From Arthrobacter sp. YN (GTDB lineage: Bacteria > Actinomycetota > Actinomycetes > Actinomycetales > Micrococcaceae): a stretch of DNA of 64,000 bases. The notes below the pieces were generated by a model. That model made no database searches and was not told the origin of the DNA. It saw nothing but the letters and a program-made list of their open reading frames with translations. The stretch covers positions 1,860,001-1,924,000 of the forward strand of contig NZ_CP022436.1 of NCBI RefSeq assembly GCF_002224285.1, given 5' to 3'. Both the position numbers and the translations under genes were made by a program. Position 1 is the stretch's first letter; each line of letters starts with the position of its first letter. Below are positions 48,515 through 57,549 of this stretch, piece after piece.

Positions 48515-50157
48515 GCCTTCTCTTCCTCGGGAACCGACGCGGGCAGCACTACATGGAATTGTGCTCCGCCGGGATTGCTGATGGTCATCGTACCGTTGAG
48601 CCGATCCACGGCCTGGCGAACCAGGGCCAGGCCAACGCCGCGCCCGTGGGAACCGCGCGGGTTTTTGTCCGGAGACTTCGTGCTGAAGCCGTACTGCAGG
48701 ACGTCATCAATGGACTCCGGATTAATACCGCTCCCGGAGTCCCGGACCGTGAATTCGACGGCGGCAGGTCCGGCTTCCACGTCCAGCTCCACCTTCCGTG
48801 GGAAGTCACCGGCAGCCGCGGCATCAATCGCATTGTCCAGCAGGTTTCCGAGGATGGTCACCAGATCCTGGATCTCCAGGCCACGGACACCGGAGCTCCC
48901 TGACGTCCGGACCTCCAACTCCACCCCGCGTTCGTGGGCTTCTGCCGCCTTTCCCATCACCAAGGCGCTCATGACGGGCTCATCCACCGATGCCACCATG
49001 TCGTCGGTGAGTTGCTGGCTGAGTTCAAGATCCTTGGTGGCAAAGTCCAAGGCCTGGGGTGTGCGGCCAAGTTCCAGTAAGGAGACGATCATGTGGAGCC
49101 GGTTTGCGTGTTCATGTGTCTGCGCACGCAGCGCATCCGAGAGGGTTTTCATGGTCTGGAGTTCCGTGCCCAGGGATTCGATCTCGGTACGGTCGCGGAT
49201 GGTGGCCACTGTGCCGTAGACGGCGGGTTTCTGTCGGCTGCGCTCAGGCACCGGCCCTACTGCGGGGGCCTGATTCACTACCAGGATCCGCGAACCGGTC
49301 AGGTGAATCTCGTCGTGTGCGGGCCTGCCGGATTCGAACAGCGCCCGCAGGCTGCCGTCGAACGGGAGATCAGCGAGTTTCGGGGCATCGTCAGGCGAGC
49401 GGTCGGCATCGGAAGGCTGCAGGCCCAGCAACTCGGCGGCCTGGTCGTTATACATCACCGCCTTGCCGTGGTTATCGATCAGGATCACACCCTCGCGGAC
49501 GGAGTGCAGGACCGACTCATAGTAGGCGAAGAGCTGAGCCAACTGTTCCGGTCCCCAGCCCCGCGTTACCGATCTCAGATACCGTCCAAGGAGCCACGAA
49601 GCCACGGAGCCAAAGCTCAACACCACCAGGGCTATGCCTCCGATCACGCCCAGGCGCTCGGCCACATCCGTGTCTACTGTCCGGACGGTGACTCCCGCTG
49701 CCACCAGGGCTTTGACGGTCCCGTCGGCAGCTTTGACCGGTGCGATGGTTCGGACCGACGGACCCAAGGTGCCCGCGGTGACCTCTGTGAACGTCTCGCC
49801 CCGCAGCGCGGGCTCAATGGTTCCGATGTAGGGCTTGCCGAGCTCTTCAACCCTCGGGTGCGTCCAGCGCGTCCTGTCCGGAGCCATGATGGTGATGAAA
49901 TCGGCATCAGCATCGTCCATGACGTCCAGCGCGTAGGGCTGCAGCGTAGTAGTGGGCTCCGCAGCTGAAGCCGCTTCCAGTACCAACGGATTGTCGGCTA
50001 TGGATGTCGCCACGGCCAGCATTCGACCCCCGGCGTTGTCATAGGCCCTGTCCCGGGCTTCCACCACGGAAAAGGCTCCAAACACCGCCGTCAGGACCAG
50101 GACGAACAACAGGTTTGCCACAAACAATCTGCGGGCGATGCTCCAGCTGTGAAACAC
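48511..50157 (-). CDS. Sensor histidine kinase, CitA/DcuS type
   Basis: 548 residues from GTG 50157, preceded by GGAGG with 5-nt spacing; ATG 50169, four codons earlier, has no ribosome-binding site. Two membrane helices (about 8-30 and 175-200) flank an extracytoplasmic PAS-like sensor domain; a cytoplasmic PAS (YESVLHSVREGVILIDNHGK near 222) follows, then a SpoOB-type H box (THEHANRLHMIVSLLELG) and a GHKL ATPase with NLLDNAIDA and GRGVGLALV. It probably senses C4-dicarboxylates or citrate outside the cell. Confidence 0.92.
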   Translation of the reverse strand: MFHSWSIARRLFVANLLFVLVLTAVFGAFSVVEARDRAYDNAGGRMLAVATSIADNPLVLEAASAAEPTTTLQPYALDVMDDADADFITIMAPDRTRWTHPRVEELGKPYIGTIEPALRGETFTEVTAGTLGPSVRTIAPVKAADGTVKALVAAGVTVRTVDTDVAERLGVIGGIALVVLSFGSVASWLLGRYLRSVTRGWGPEQLAQLFAYYESVLHSVREGVILIDNHGKAVMYNDQAAELLGLQPSDADRSPDDAPKLADLPFDGSLRALFESGRPAHDEIHLTGSRILVVNQAPAVGPVPERSRQKPAVYGTVATIRDRTEIESLGTELQTMKTLSDALRAQTHEHANRLHMIVSLLELGRTPQALDFATKDLELSQQLTDDMVASVDEPVMSALVMGKAAEAHERGVELEVRTSGSSGVRGLEIQDLVTILGNLLDNAIDAAAAGDFPRKVELDVEAGPAAVEFTVRDSGSGINPESIDDVLQYGFSTKSPDKNPRGSHGRGVGLALVRQAVDRLNGTMTISNPGGAQFHVVLPASVPEEEKA

Positions 50158-50192
50158 GTGGACCTCCATGACCAATATGACCGCAACGGTGA

Positions 50193-50229
50193 TGTGTGTC
50201 ACCAGCGGCTCAATGATGGATATCACACA
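50193..50229. promoter_or_regulatory. Inverted TGTGTG/CACACA repeat between the kinase and symporter genes
   Basis: TGTGTG at 50193-50198 and CACACA at 50224-50229, 31 bp apart, in the 137-bp divergent gap. A plausible site for the CitB-type regulator; the half-sites are simple and could occur by chance. Confidence 0.3.
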
Positions 50230-50294
50230 AGGGCAGCGGATTGGACATCAGTGCAGGACCGCAGCGCCTTACACAGTATCCAAAGGAGAATCCC

Positions 50295-51641
50295 ATGACC
50301 TCTCAACGAGGAGAGTCGGCAGTAGCTGCCAAAGTTGGACGCAAGGGGCTCGACAAGTCGCATTACTTGTACATCGCGGTCATCCTGGCCGTAGTACTCG
50401 GCGCCGTGGTCGGCTTGATGTTCCCCGAAGTTGGCAAGTCACTCAAGCCGCTCGGTGATGGCTTCATCAAGCTCATCAAGATGATGATCGCGCCGGTCAT
50501 TTTCTGCACCATCGTCCTGGGCATCGGCTCCATCGCCAAGGCTGCCACCGTTGGCAAGGTGGGCGGCCTCGCCCTCGCTTACTTCGTGGCCATGTCAACC
50601 TTTGCCCTGGCCATCGGCCTCGTGGTGGGCAATCTCATCCACCCGGGTGAGGGACTCAAGCTGACGCCGTACGATCCCACCAAGAAGGCGGACACCAACA
50701 GCACTGTTGACTTCCTTCTGGGCATTATTCCCGGTGATATCCCGGTCCTGCCTACCCTGCTTGCCGCGATCCTGGTCGGTTTCGCCTTGCAGAAGATGGG
50801 CAAGCAGGGAGCCCCTATCCTCGCCGCGATCGGTCACGGTCAGCGCCTGGTCTTCCGCATCCTCATCATGATCATGTGGCTGGCCCCGGTAGGCGCGTTC
50901 GGTGCCATTGCCGCCGTCGTTGGTGCCACAGGCGCCCAGGCAATCCTCAGCATGTTCACCCTGATGCTGGCCTTCTATGTCACCTGCGCACTGTTCATCG
51001 TGGTCATCCTCGGCACCCTGCTCCGTGCCGTGGCCGGCGTCAACATCTTCAAGCTCATGAAGTACCTGGCCCGCGAGTACCTCCTGATCTTCTCCACTTC
51101 CTCCTCCGAAGCTGCGCTGCCCCGCCTGATCGCCAAGATGGAGCACCTGGGTGTCTCCAAGCCGGTAGTTGGCGTCACCGTTCCCACGGGCTACTCTTTC
51201 AACCTTGACGGCACGGCGATCTACCTGACCATGGCTTCGCTCTTCGTCGCCAACGCCATGGGCACCCCGCTGGATCTCGGCGCTCAGGTCTCCTTGTTGG
51301 TCTTCATGATCATCGCTTCAAAGGGTGCCGCCGGTGTCACAGGAGCCGGACTTGCAACCCTTGCCGCAGGTCTTCAGGCACACAAGCCGGAGCTCCTCGG
51401 CGGCGTGGGCATGATCGTTGGAATCGACCGCTTCATGTCCGAGGCCCGCGCCTTGACCAACTTCACCGGCAACGCAGTGGCAACCGTCCTGATCGGCACC
51501 TGGGTGAAGGAAATCGACAACGGACAGGTGGAGCGTGTCCTCTCCGGCAGCGAACCCTTCGATGAGCAGACCATGATCGCCCACGGCGGCGAAGAAGAGG
51601 CCGCCCCGGAAGCTGAAACCCGCGAAAAGGCAACCGTCTAA
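50295..51641 (+). CDS. Dicarboxylate:cation symporter (DAACS family, DctA-like)
   Basis: 448 residues from ATG 50295 with AAAGGAG at ideal spacing. Sodium/proton:dicarboxylate symporter fold: eight or more hydrophobic segments, the serine-rich hairpin STSSSEAALPRLIAKME (about 274-290), and the VTVPTGYSFNLDGTAIYLTM motif that holds the substrate and cation sites. Likely substrates are succinate, fumarate, malate or aspartate. It is divergent from a CitA/CitB-type two-component system, the usual partner of DctA. A strong terminator follows. Confidence 0.93.
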   Translation: MTSQRGESAVAAKVGRKGLDKSHYLYIAVILAVVLGAVVGLMFPEVGKSLKPLGDGFIKLIKMMIAPVIFCTIVLGIGSIAKAATVGKVGGLALAYFVAMSTFALAIGLVVGNLIHPGEGLKLTPYDPTKKADTNSTVDFLLGIIPGDIPVLPTLLAAILVGFALQKMGKQGAPILAAIGHGQRLVFRILIMIMWLAPVGAFGAIAAVVGATGAQAILSMFTLMLAFYVTCALFIVVILGTLLRAVAGVNIFKLMKYLAREYLLIFSTSSSEAALPRLIAKMEHLGVSKPVVGVTVPTGYSFNLDGTAIYLTMASLFVANAMGTPLDLGAQVSLLVFMIIASKGAAGVTGAGLATLAAGLQAHKPELLGGVGMIVGIDRFMSEARALTNFTGNAVATVLIGTWVKEIDNGQVERVLSGSEPFDEQTMIAHGGEEEAAPEAETREKATV

Positions 51642-51672
51642 CCCGGGCAGGGATCAACGCATCGCATCATGA

Positions 51673-51706
51673 CGAAGGCCGGCACCTCTCCAGGTGCCGG
51701 CCTTCG
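51673..51706 (+). terminator. Terminator of the symporter gene
   Basis: CGAAGGCCGGCACC and GGTGCCGGCCTTCG around the loop tctcca. The following 190 bp up to the ParA-like gene hold nothing I can identify beyond a probable promoter. Confidence 0.88.
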
Positions 51707-51894
51707 GCATGTGGCCGCCAAAGGAACGGCAATGAAGGCAACCTTCTACCTCAGCTAGAGGGTCAAGGCTCAGGAACCGGACAAAGTCAAGTTCCCCAAA
51801 TAACCGTGTCGGGCGCTGTAGCCTAGGTGGGTAGTAGCGCTGTAGCTGGGGGCCAGCGGCAGGGAAGATCGTCGTCGAAAGAGTGGTTAGATAC

Positions 51895-52794
51895 GTGAGC
51901 ATCGAACGAGGAACAGCTACGCTGGGAGGCACCGAGCTCGATCTGGAAGACGCCATCATGGGGCCGACAGGCCGCCCTTACCGCGAATTTCCGGAACCTG
52001 CTCCACTTGCTTCCCATGGCCCGGCGAGAGTCATTGCCATGGTCAACCAGAAAGGTGGCGTGGGTAAAACCACCTCCACCATCAATCTCGCGGCTGCGCT
52101 CGCCGAATACGGCCGGCGTGTCCTGCTGGTGGACTTTGATCCCCAGGGTGCGCTCTCCGCGGGTCTGGGCGCCAATCCGCACGAGCTCGACCTCACCGTG
52201 TACAACGTCCTGATGGACCGCAAAGTGAGCATCCGGGATGCCATCCAGCAGACCGGCGTCGAGGGCGTTGACCTTCTTCCCGCCAACATCGACCTCTCCG
52301 CCGCGGAAGTCCAACTCGTCAACGAGGTAGCACGCGAGCAGGTATTGGACCGCGCGCTCAAGAGCGTCGAGGACGATTACGATGTCGTCCTGATCGACTG
52401 CCAGCCGTCCCTGGGGCTGCTGACCGTCAATGCACTCACTGCCGCGCACGGCGTCATTATTCCGCTGATCTGTGAGTTCTTCGCTTTGCGGGCAGTGGCC
52501 CTCCTGGTGGAAACCATTGAAAAGGTCCAGGACCGCCTTAACCCGCGGCTGCAGGTGGACGGTGTCCTGGCTACCATGTATGACGCCCGCACCCTGCACA
52601 GCCGCGAAGTGATTTCACGCCTCGTGGAAGCCTTCGGCGACAAAGTCTTCGAGACCGTCATCAAGCGCTCCATCAAGTTCGCGGATGCGACCGTGGCCGC
52701 CGAGCCCATCACCAGTTATGCGGGCAACCACATTGGCGCCGACGCCTACCGCCGGCTTGCCAAGGAACTGATCTCGCGCGGCGGCGCGCCCTAG
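51895..52794 (+). CDS. ParA/Soj-family ATPase next to scpAB
   Basis: 299 residues from GTG 51895; GTG 51883 is also possible and neither has a clear ribosome-binding site. Deviant Walker A KGGVGKTT at 53-60, Walker A' VDFDPQGALSAGLG, and Walker B VVLIDCQPSLGLLT. It has no helix-turn-helix and no parB partner follows; the gene order ParA-like, scpA, scpB, rluB is the orphan ParA locus seen in M. tuberculosis (Rv1708-Rv1711) rather than the origin-proximal parAB. It likely takes part in nucleoid positioning with condensin. Confidence 0.9.
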   Translation: MSIERGTATLGGTELDLEDAIMGPTGRPYREFPEPAPLASHGPARVIAMVNQKGGVGKTTSTINLAAALAEYGRRVLLVDFDPQGALSAGLGANPHELDLTVYNVLMDRKVSIRDAIQQTGVEGVDLLPANIDLSAAEVQLVNEVAREQVLDRALKSVEDDYDVVLIDCQPSLGLLTVNALTAAHGVIIPLICEFFALRAVALLVETIEKVQDRLNPRLQVDGVLATMYDARTLHSREVISRLVEAFGDKVFETVIKRSIKFADATVAAEPITSYAGNHIGADAYRRLAKELISRGGAP

Positions 52795-52800
52795 CCGACG

Positions 52801-53715
52801 GTGGGACCCTCACTCGCTCCGGCTGCGGAAGCGGATATTGCCGCTACTGCGGAAGCGCCCGACGCCGGTACCTCCGAAGCCCGCAAACCCGGCTTTGAGG
52901 TACGGCTGGCCAACTTCACGGGCCCGTTCGATCTCCTGCTTGGCCTGATCTCCAAGCACAAGATGGATATCACCGAAGTGGCTTTGGCCACCGTCACCGA
53001 TGAGTTCATCAAGTACATCCGCCGGCTCCAGGAACTGGGGGAGGACTGGGCGCTTGACGAAGCCAGCGAGTTCCTGGTCATCGCCGCCACTCTGCTGGAT
53101 CTCAAGGCCGCGCGCCTTCTGCCGGCCGGTGAGGTGGAGGACGCCGAGGATATTGCGCTCCTCGAGGCGAGGGACCTCCTGTTCGCCCGCCTACTGCAGT
53201 ACAAGGCCTTCAAGCAGATAGCCGGGATCCTGGGCGAAACGCTGGAACAGGAAGCGCGTCGTTATCCGCGCCAGGTTGCTTTGGAAGGCCATTTCGCCGC
53301 GCTGCTGCCCGAGCTCGTATGGCGCCATACCCCGGAGCAGTTCGCGGAACTTGCCGCCAAGGCGCTGAAACCCAAGGATGCGGCTCCGGAAAAGGTGGGC
53401 CTGGACCATCTCCACGCTCCGCCGGTGAGCGTCAAGGAGCAGGCCGAGATCATGGGATACCGCCTGAAACTGGGCGCGCCCTTGTCCTTCCAGACGTTGA
53501 TAGCCGACGCAGAAACCACCCTGGTGGTCGTGGCACGCTTCCTGGCATTGTTGGAAATGTTCCGGGACCGGGTGGTGGCTTTCGAACAGCCGGAACCCTT
53601 GGCGGAGTTGACTGTTCGGTGGACGGGCGAGGACGCCGCGTGGGACAGTTCCAGCCTGAGTGAAGAGTATGAGACTGGCGTGGGGCCGGAAAACGGAGAG
53701 AACAGCAGTGAATGA
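52801..53715 (+). CDS. scpA: Segregation and condensation protein A
   Basis: 304 residues. The kleisin N-terminal block FEVRLANFTGPFDLLLGLIS (32-51) and KHKMDITEVALATVTDEFI are characteristic of ScpA; the C-terminal winged helix (about 205-275) binds the SMC head. About 30 Ala-rich residues precede the domain, and no ribosome-binding site is seen before GTG 52801, so a later start is possible. It bridges the SMC dimer with ScpB. Confidence 0.93.
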   Translation: MGPSLAPAAEADIAATAEAPDAGTSEARKPGFEVRLANFTGPFDLLLGLISKHKMDITEVALATVTDEFIKYIRRLQELGEDWALDEASEFLVIAATLLDLKAARLLPAGEVEDAEDIALLEARDLLFARLLQYKAFKQIAGILGETLEQEARRYPRQVALEGHFAALLPELVWRHTPEQFAELAAKALKPKDAAPEKVGLDHLHAPPVSVKEQAEIMGYRLKLGAPLSFQTLIADAETTLVVVARFLALLEMFRDRVVAFEQPEPLAELTVRWTGEDAAWDSSSLSEEYETGVGPENGENSSE

Positions 53716-54364
53716 GCAGGAAACGGCCCAGGAGGGGCTGGCGGACCTGGAAGCGCTGCCCGGCGGTGCGCGGGCAGCGTTGGAGGCAGTGCTCATGGTC
53801 ATCGACGAGCCTGCTACGTCGGAAGAGTTGGCCGCCGGACTCAACGTGACGGTCTCCGTCGTCGAGGATCTGCTGCATGACCTGCAACGGGAGTATAGCG
53901 GCTATACTGTTAAAGCCCCGGACGTGGATGCTGTCGGCTTTGCCGATGCCAGCACTGCACCCCGGGGTTTTGAATTGCGGAATGTCGCCGGCGGGTGGCG
54001 CATCTATTCACGGTCGGATTTCGCCGACATCGTGGGCAGGTTCGTGCTCGAAGGGCAGACCTCCAGGCTCACTCAAGCAGCGCTTGAAACCCTGGCAGTC
54101 ATTGCCTACCGGCAACCGGTCTCCAGGGCCCGGGTGTCTGCCATTCGCGGCGTCAACGTCGATTCGGTAGTCCGGACCCTCACCCAACGGGGTTTGATCG
54201 AGGACTCCGGAAACGATCCCGAATCCGGGGCTGTCCTGTACCGGACAACCTCGTATTTCCTGGAGCGGATGGGCATCGGCTCAGTGGCTGAACTGCCACA
54301 GCTTTCGCCGCACCTTCCAGGTTTGGAAGGGATTGAGGAGTACTACGACGCCAGCCGGATGTAG
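53708..54364 (+). CDS. scpB: Segregation and condensation protein B
   Basis: 218 residues from GTG 53708, which overlaps scpA by 8 nt and has GGAGAG upstream. Two winged-helix domains are evident; family stretch LTQAALETLAVIAYRQPVSR (near 120-140) and VNVDSVVRTLTQRGLI are ScpB hallmarks. Dimer partner of ScpA in the SMC condensin. Confidence 0.94.
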   Translation: MNEQETAQEGLADLEALPGGARAALEAVLMVIDEPATSEELAAGLNVTVSVVEDLLHDLQREYSGYTVKAPDVDAVGFADASTAPRGFELRNVAGGWRIYSRSDFADIVGRFVLEGQTSRLTQAALETLAVIAYRQPVSRARVSAIRGVNVDSVVRTLTQRGLIEDSGNDPESGAVLYRTTSYFLERMGIGSVAELPQLSPHLPGLEGIEEYYDASRM

Positions 54365-54514
54365 CCACAGGCCACGCCCGGCACTGCAAGAGAACTTCAT
54401 ATGGATTCACGGCACCTTCAGGGTGCACAGCGACAAGGGGCAGACGATGTCTGCCCGGCTGGCTAGTGTTGATTGCAGCACGCAAAGCCGGCCATTACTA
54501 CACAAGGACGGGTC

Positions 54515-55726
54515 ATGACACAGGCGGGACGCCAGAGTTCACCACGTAACAGTTCGGGACGCAACAGTTCTGGACGCAATGAGGCCAAGGGCGGCGCAGG
54601 CCGCCCCAACGCCGGCGGCTTCTCCGGCCGCGGCGGCAGCGCCGGCGCTGGAAAGCGCAACTTCACCCAGGGCGAGGGCCGCCCCTTCAAGGCTCCGAAG
54701 CCGCGCGAAGCGGCACCTTTCGATCCTGACAACCCCACAACTGCGGGCGACTTCGACCGTGGCCAGGCAGCCAGGCCCGCGAAGCCCTTCCGCAAGCCCG
54801 GCTCCAACAAGCCCGGCTTTGGCAAGGCACCCGGTACGCCGGGCGCACTGAAGCCCAAGGCCAAGCCCGCCAGGCAGTACGGGTCCAAGGCATTCGGCAG
54901 CGAACGATTCGGCCAGAACCTCGGTCCCATCCGCAAGCCAGGCCGCAACCGCGGTCCGCGCCAGGAAGTCCCGCAGTCGGACCTTCACGATGTTGACGGC
55001 GTACGCCTGCAGAAGGTCATGGCCCAAGCCGGCGTGGCTTCACGCCGCGTCTGTGAGGAAATGATCCTCGAGGGACGCGTCGAGGTTGATGGCGTAGTGA
55101 CCACCGAGCTTGGTATGCGCGTGGACCCCACGGCTGCCGTGATCCACGTCGATGGCATCCGGATCCAGCTCGACGAAACCCTCGTCTACATGGTCTTCAA
55201 CAAGCCCAAGGGCGTCGTCTCCACCATGGAGGACCCCGAAGGCCGTCCCTGCATCAGTGACTTCCTGAAGAACAACAAGAACAAGGGCGAACGCCTGTTC
55301 CACGTTGGCCGTCTCGATGTCGCCACTGAGGGGCTGCTGCTGCTGACGAACGACGGCGAACTCGCCAACCGCTTGACGCACCCTTCCTATGAGGTACCCA
55401 AGACGTACCTCGTCCAGGTGCGTGGCCCGTTCCCGCAGGGCGTGGGCGCGAAGCTGAAGAACGGCGTCGAGCTCGAAGACGGTGTTGCCGCAGTGGACTC
55501 GTTCCGGTTGGTGGACTCCACCCCGGGCCACGTCCTCATCGAGGTTGTGCTCCACTCAGGCAAGAACCGCATCGTGCGCCGTATGTTTGACGCCGTCGGG
55601 TTCCCGGTGGAGCGTCTTGTCCGCGTGAAGGTCGGTCCCATTGGCTTGGGCGACCAGCGCCAGGGCAGCATCCGCAACCTCGGCAGGCAGGAAGTCGGAC
55701 ACCTCCTGGCATCTGTAGGGCTCTAG
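54515..55726 (+). CDS. rluB: 23S rRNA pseudouridine synthase, RluB/RsuA family
   Basis: 403 residues from ATG 54515 with AAGGA upstream. The first 155 residues are a basic, Gly/Ser/Arg/Pro-rich tail, likely disordered. Then an S4 domain (RLQKVMAQAGVASRRVCEEM) and the pseudouridine synthase core with catalytic Asp268 in GRLDVATEGLLLLTNDG. It modifies helix 89-90 uridines of 23S rRNA if it is a true RluB; RsuA-like function on 16S cannot be excluded. It follows scpB as in most Gram-positives. Confidence 0.92.
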   Translation: MTQAGRQSSPRNSSGRNSSGRNEAKGGAGRPNAGGFSGRGGSAGAGKRNFTQGEGRPFKAPKPREAAPFDPDNPTTAGDFDRGQAARPAKPFRKPGSNKPGFGKAPGTPGALKPKAKPARQYGSKAFGSERFGQNLGPIRKPGRNRGPRQEVPQSDLHDVDGVRLQKVMAQAGVASRRVCEEMILEGRVEVDGVVTTELGMRVDPTAAVIHVDGIRIQLDETLVYMVFNKPKGVVSTMEDPEGRPCISDFLKNNKNKGERLFHVGRLDVATEGLLLLTNDGELANRLTHPSYEVPKTYLVQVRGPFPQGVGAKLKNGVELEDGVAAVDSFRLVDSTPGHVLIEVVLHSGKNRIVRRMFDAVGFPVERLVRVKVGPIGLGDQRQGSIRNLGRQEVGHLLASVGL

Positions 55727-55729
55727 GGC

Positions 55730-56836
55730 ATGTCGGCATTCGGTACGCACGGCCGGGGCCATCTCGATGGCCCGGTCGTCGTTCTCGGTACAGGCCTGCT
55801 GGGGGCCAGCATTGGCCTCGGCCTGCGCGGTCGCGGAGTTCCGGTCTTCCTGTCCGATCCTTCGCCCACCAATCAGGCGGTCGCGGTGGATATCGGAGCG
55901 GGACGTCCGTTGGGCGAGTTGGGCGAAGAACCCCAGCTGGTAGTCGTCGCGGCTCCGCCGGACGTTACAGCCGACGTCGTGCAGAAGGCTCTGGCAGACT
56001 ATCCGTCCGCCGTCGTGGTTGACATCGCGAGCGTGAAAGCGACCATTCAGGCGCAGCTGCGCGAGCGTGGTGTGGACCTGTCCCGCTATGTGGGGACGCA
56101 TCCTATGGCCGGCCGAGAGAAGTCAGGTCCAGTTGCTGCCCGGGGAGAGCTTTTCACCTCCATGCCGTGGGTTGTTTGCCCGTCCGGGGAAACCTCCGAT
56201 GCTGCGCTTCAGGCTGCCCGTTCGCTGGCCGGGGATCTTGGGGCAATCGTCTCCCAGTTCACGGCAGACGAACACGATGAGGCTGTGGCACTGGTATCGC
56301 ATTTGCCGCAGATCATGTCCTCCCTGCTGGCCAGCCGGCTGCAAGGTACACCCCTGCATGCCCTTTCCTTGGCTGGCAACGGGCTCCGGGACACCACCCG
56401 CATCGCCGCCAGCGATCCCACCCTTTGGGTGCAGATCCTGGGCGGCAACGCGGAGAAGGTGGTTTCCATCCTGCACGGCGTCCGCGAGGACCTGAACCGC
56501 TTGATCGGAACGCTCGAAGAGCCGCTGGCGCCCGGCGCCCGGCTGGATCTTGCGCAGTTGATCAGTGAAGGCAATGCAGGGCAGGCGAGGATCCCGGGCA
56601 AGCACGGCGGACCTCCGCAGGCTTACTCGTGGCTCACCATCCTGGTGGACGACACACCGGGCCAGATCGCCCGCCTCCTCACGGAGATCGGCGAGATTGG
56701 CGTGAACCTCGAAGACCTCCGGCTCGACCATTCGTCGGGACAAAACGTGGGCATGGTGGAGCTCTCCGTGCTTCCCAGCAAGCATGACCTCCTTGTTGAA
56801 GCTTTGACTGACCGTGGATGGCGGGTACTCCAGTAA
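55730..56836 (+). CDS. tyrA: Prephenate dehydrogenase with ACT domain
   Basis: 368 residues. NAD(P)-binding GTGLLG at 20-25, THPMAGREKSG near 123 with the catalytic His, and a C-terminal ACT domain (about 295-368, WLTILVDDTPGQIARLLTEI) for feedback by aromatic amino acids. It makes 4-hydroxyphenylpyruvate from prephenate, or arogenate to tyrosine. It starts 3 bp after rluB and its TAA overlaps the ATG of cmk. Confidence 0.93.
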   Translation: MSAFGTHGRGHLDGPVVVLGTGLLGASIGLGLRGRGVPVFLSDPSPTNQAVAVDIGAGRPLGELGEEPQLVVVAAPPDVTADVVQKALADYPSAVVVDIASVKATIQAQLRERGVDLSRYVGTHPMAGREKSGPVAARGELFTSMPWVVCPSGETSDAALQAARSLAGDLGAIVSQFTADEHDEAVALVSHLPQIMSSLLASRLQGTPLHALSLAGNGLRDTTRIAASDPTLWVQILGGNAEKVVSILHGVREDLNRLIGTLEEPLAPGARLDLAQLISEGNAGQARIPGKHGGPPQAYSWLTILVDDTPGQIARLLTEIGEIGVNLEDLRLDHSSGQNVGMVELSVLPSKHDLLVEALTDRGWRVLQ

Positions 56837-57549
56837 TGACGCGTGAATTTTTTGGACCGGAGACGGTAGCCCGCCCGGGCAAGCCGCTGGTGATTGCCAT
56901 CGACGGCCCGTCCGGATCGGGTAAATCCAGCGTCAGCAAGGAAGTTGCCCGGCGCTTGAAGCTGGCTTACCTGGATACGGGTGCCATGTACCGGGCCCTG
57001 ACCTGGTACTGCCTCAAGACCGGCGTTGACCTCCAGGATGGCGCAGCAGTGGAGCAGGCTTCCAAGGCCATGCCTTTGGAGATCAGCACCAGCACCGCTA
57101 CGGAGTATGTGGCAGTGGATGGCACCGACGTCACGGACGAAATCCGGGATCCCCTGATCTCCTCGTCCGTCAGCGCTGTTGCTACTACGCTCGGTGCCCG
57201 CACCGAGCTCATCCGCCGCCAACGGGAGCTGATCGACCAGCACCACCACCGCATGGTGGTGGAGGGACGCGACATCACTACCGTCGTCGTCCCCAATGCC
57301 GAGGTCCGCATGCTGCTGACCGCCAGCGAGGAAGCACGGCTTCGACGCCGCGGCATCCAGCTGGGTGGCACCCAGAGCAAAGAGCAGTTGGCAGCCCAAG
57401 TCATCCAGCGTGACGCCAAGGACTCCACGGTGGTGAACTTCACCCAGGCAGCTGATGGCGTGGTGACGCTCGACTCCTCGGACCTGAACTTCGAGGAAAC
57501 AGTGGAGACCGCCCTGGCGATTGTCAGCAAGGTGATCTATGGCGACTAA
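56836..57549 (+). CDS. cmk: Cytidylate kinase
   Basis: 237 residues from ATG 56836 (TAATG overlap with tyrA). P-loop GPSGSGKS at 24-31, then YLDTGAMYRALT, the CMP-binding insert, and VVEGRDITTVV. It phosphorylates CMP and dCMP with ATP. The gene order cmk, plsC, der matches other Gram-positives. The stop lies 11 nt inside the next gene. Confidence 0.96.
   Translation: MTREFFGPETVARPGKPLVIAIDGPSGSGKSSVSKEVARRLKLAYLDTGAMYRALTWYCLKTGVDLQDGAAVEQASKAMPLEISTSTATEYVAVDGTDVTDEIRDPLISSSVSAVATTLGARTELIRRQRELIDQHHHRMVVEGRDITTVVVPNAEVRMLLTASEEARLRRRGIQLGGTQSKEQLAAQVIQRDAKDSTVVNFTQAADGVVTLDSSDLNFEETVETALAIVSKVIYGD

Noticed and set aside
51895..52794. Origin-proximal parA with parS sites
   Set aside because: No parB follows, no TGTTTCACGTGAAACA-like parS is visible, and the scpAB neighbourhood fits the orphan ParA locus.
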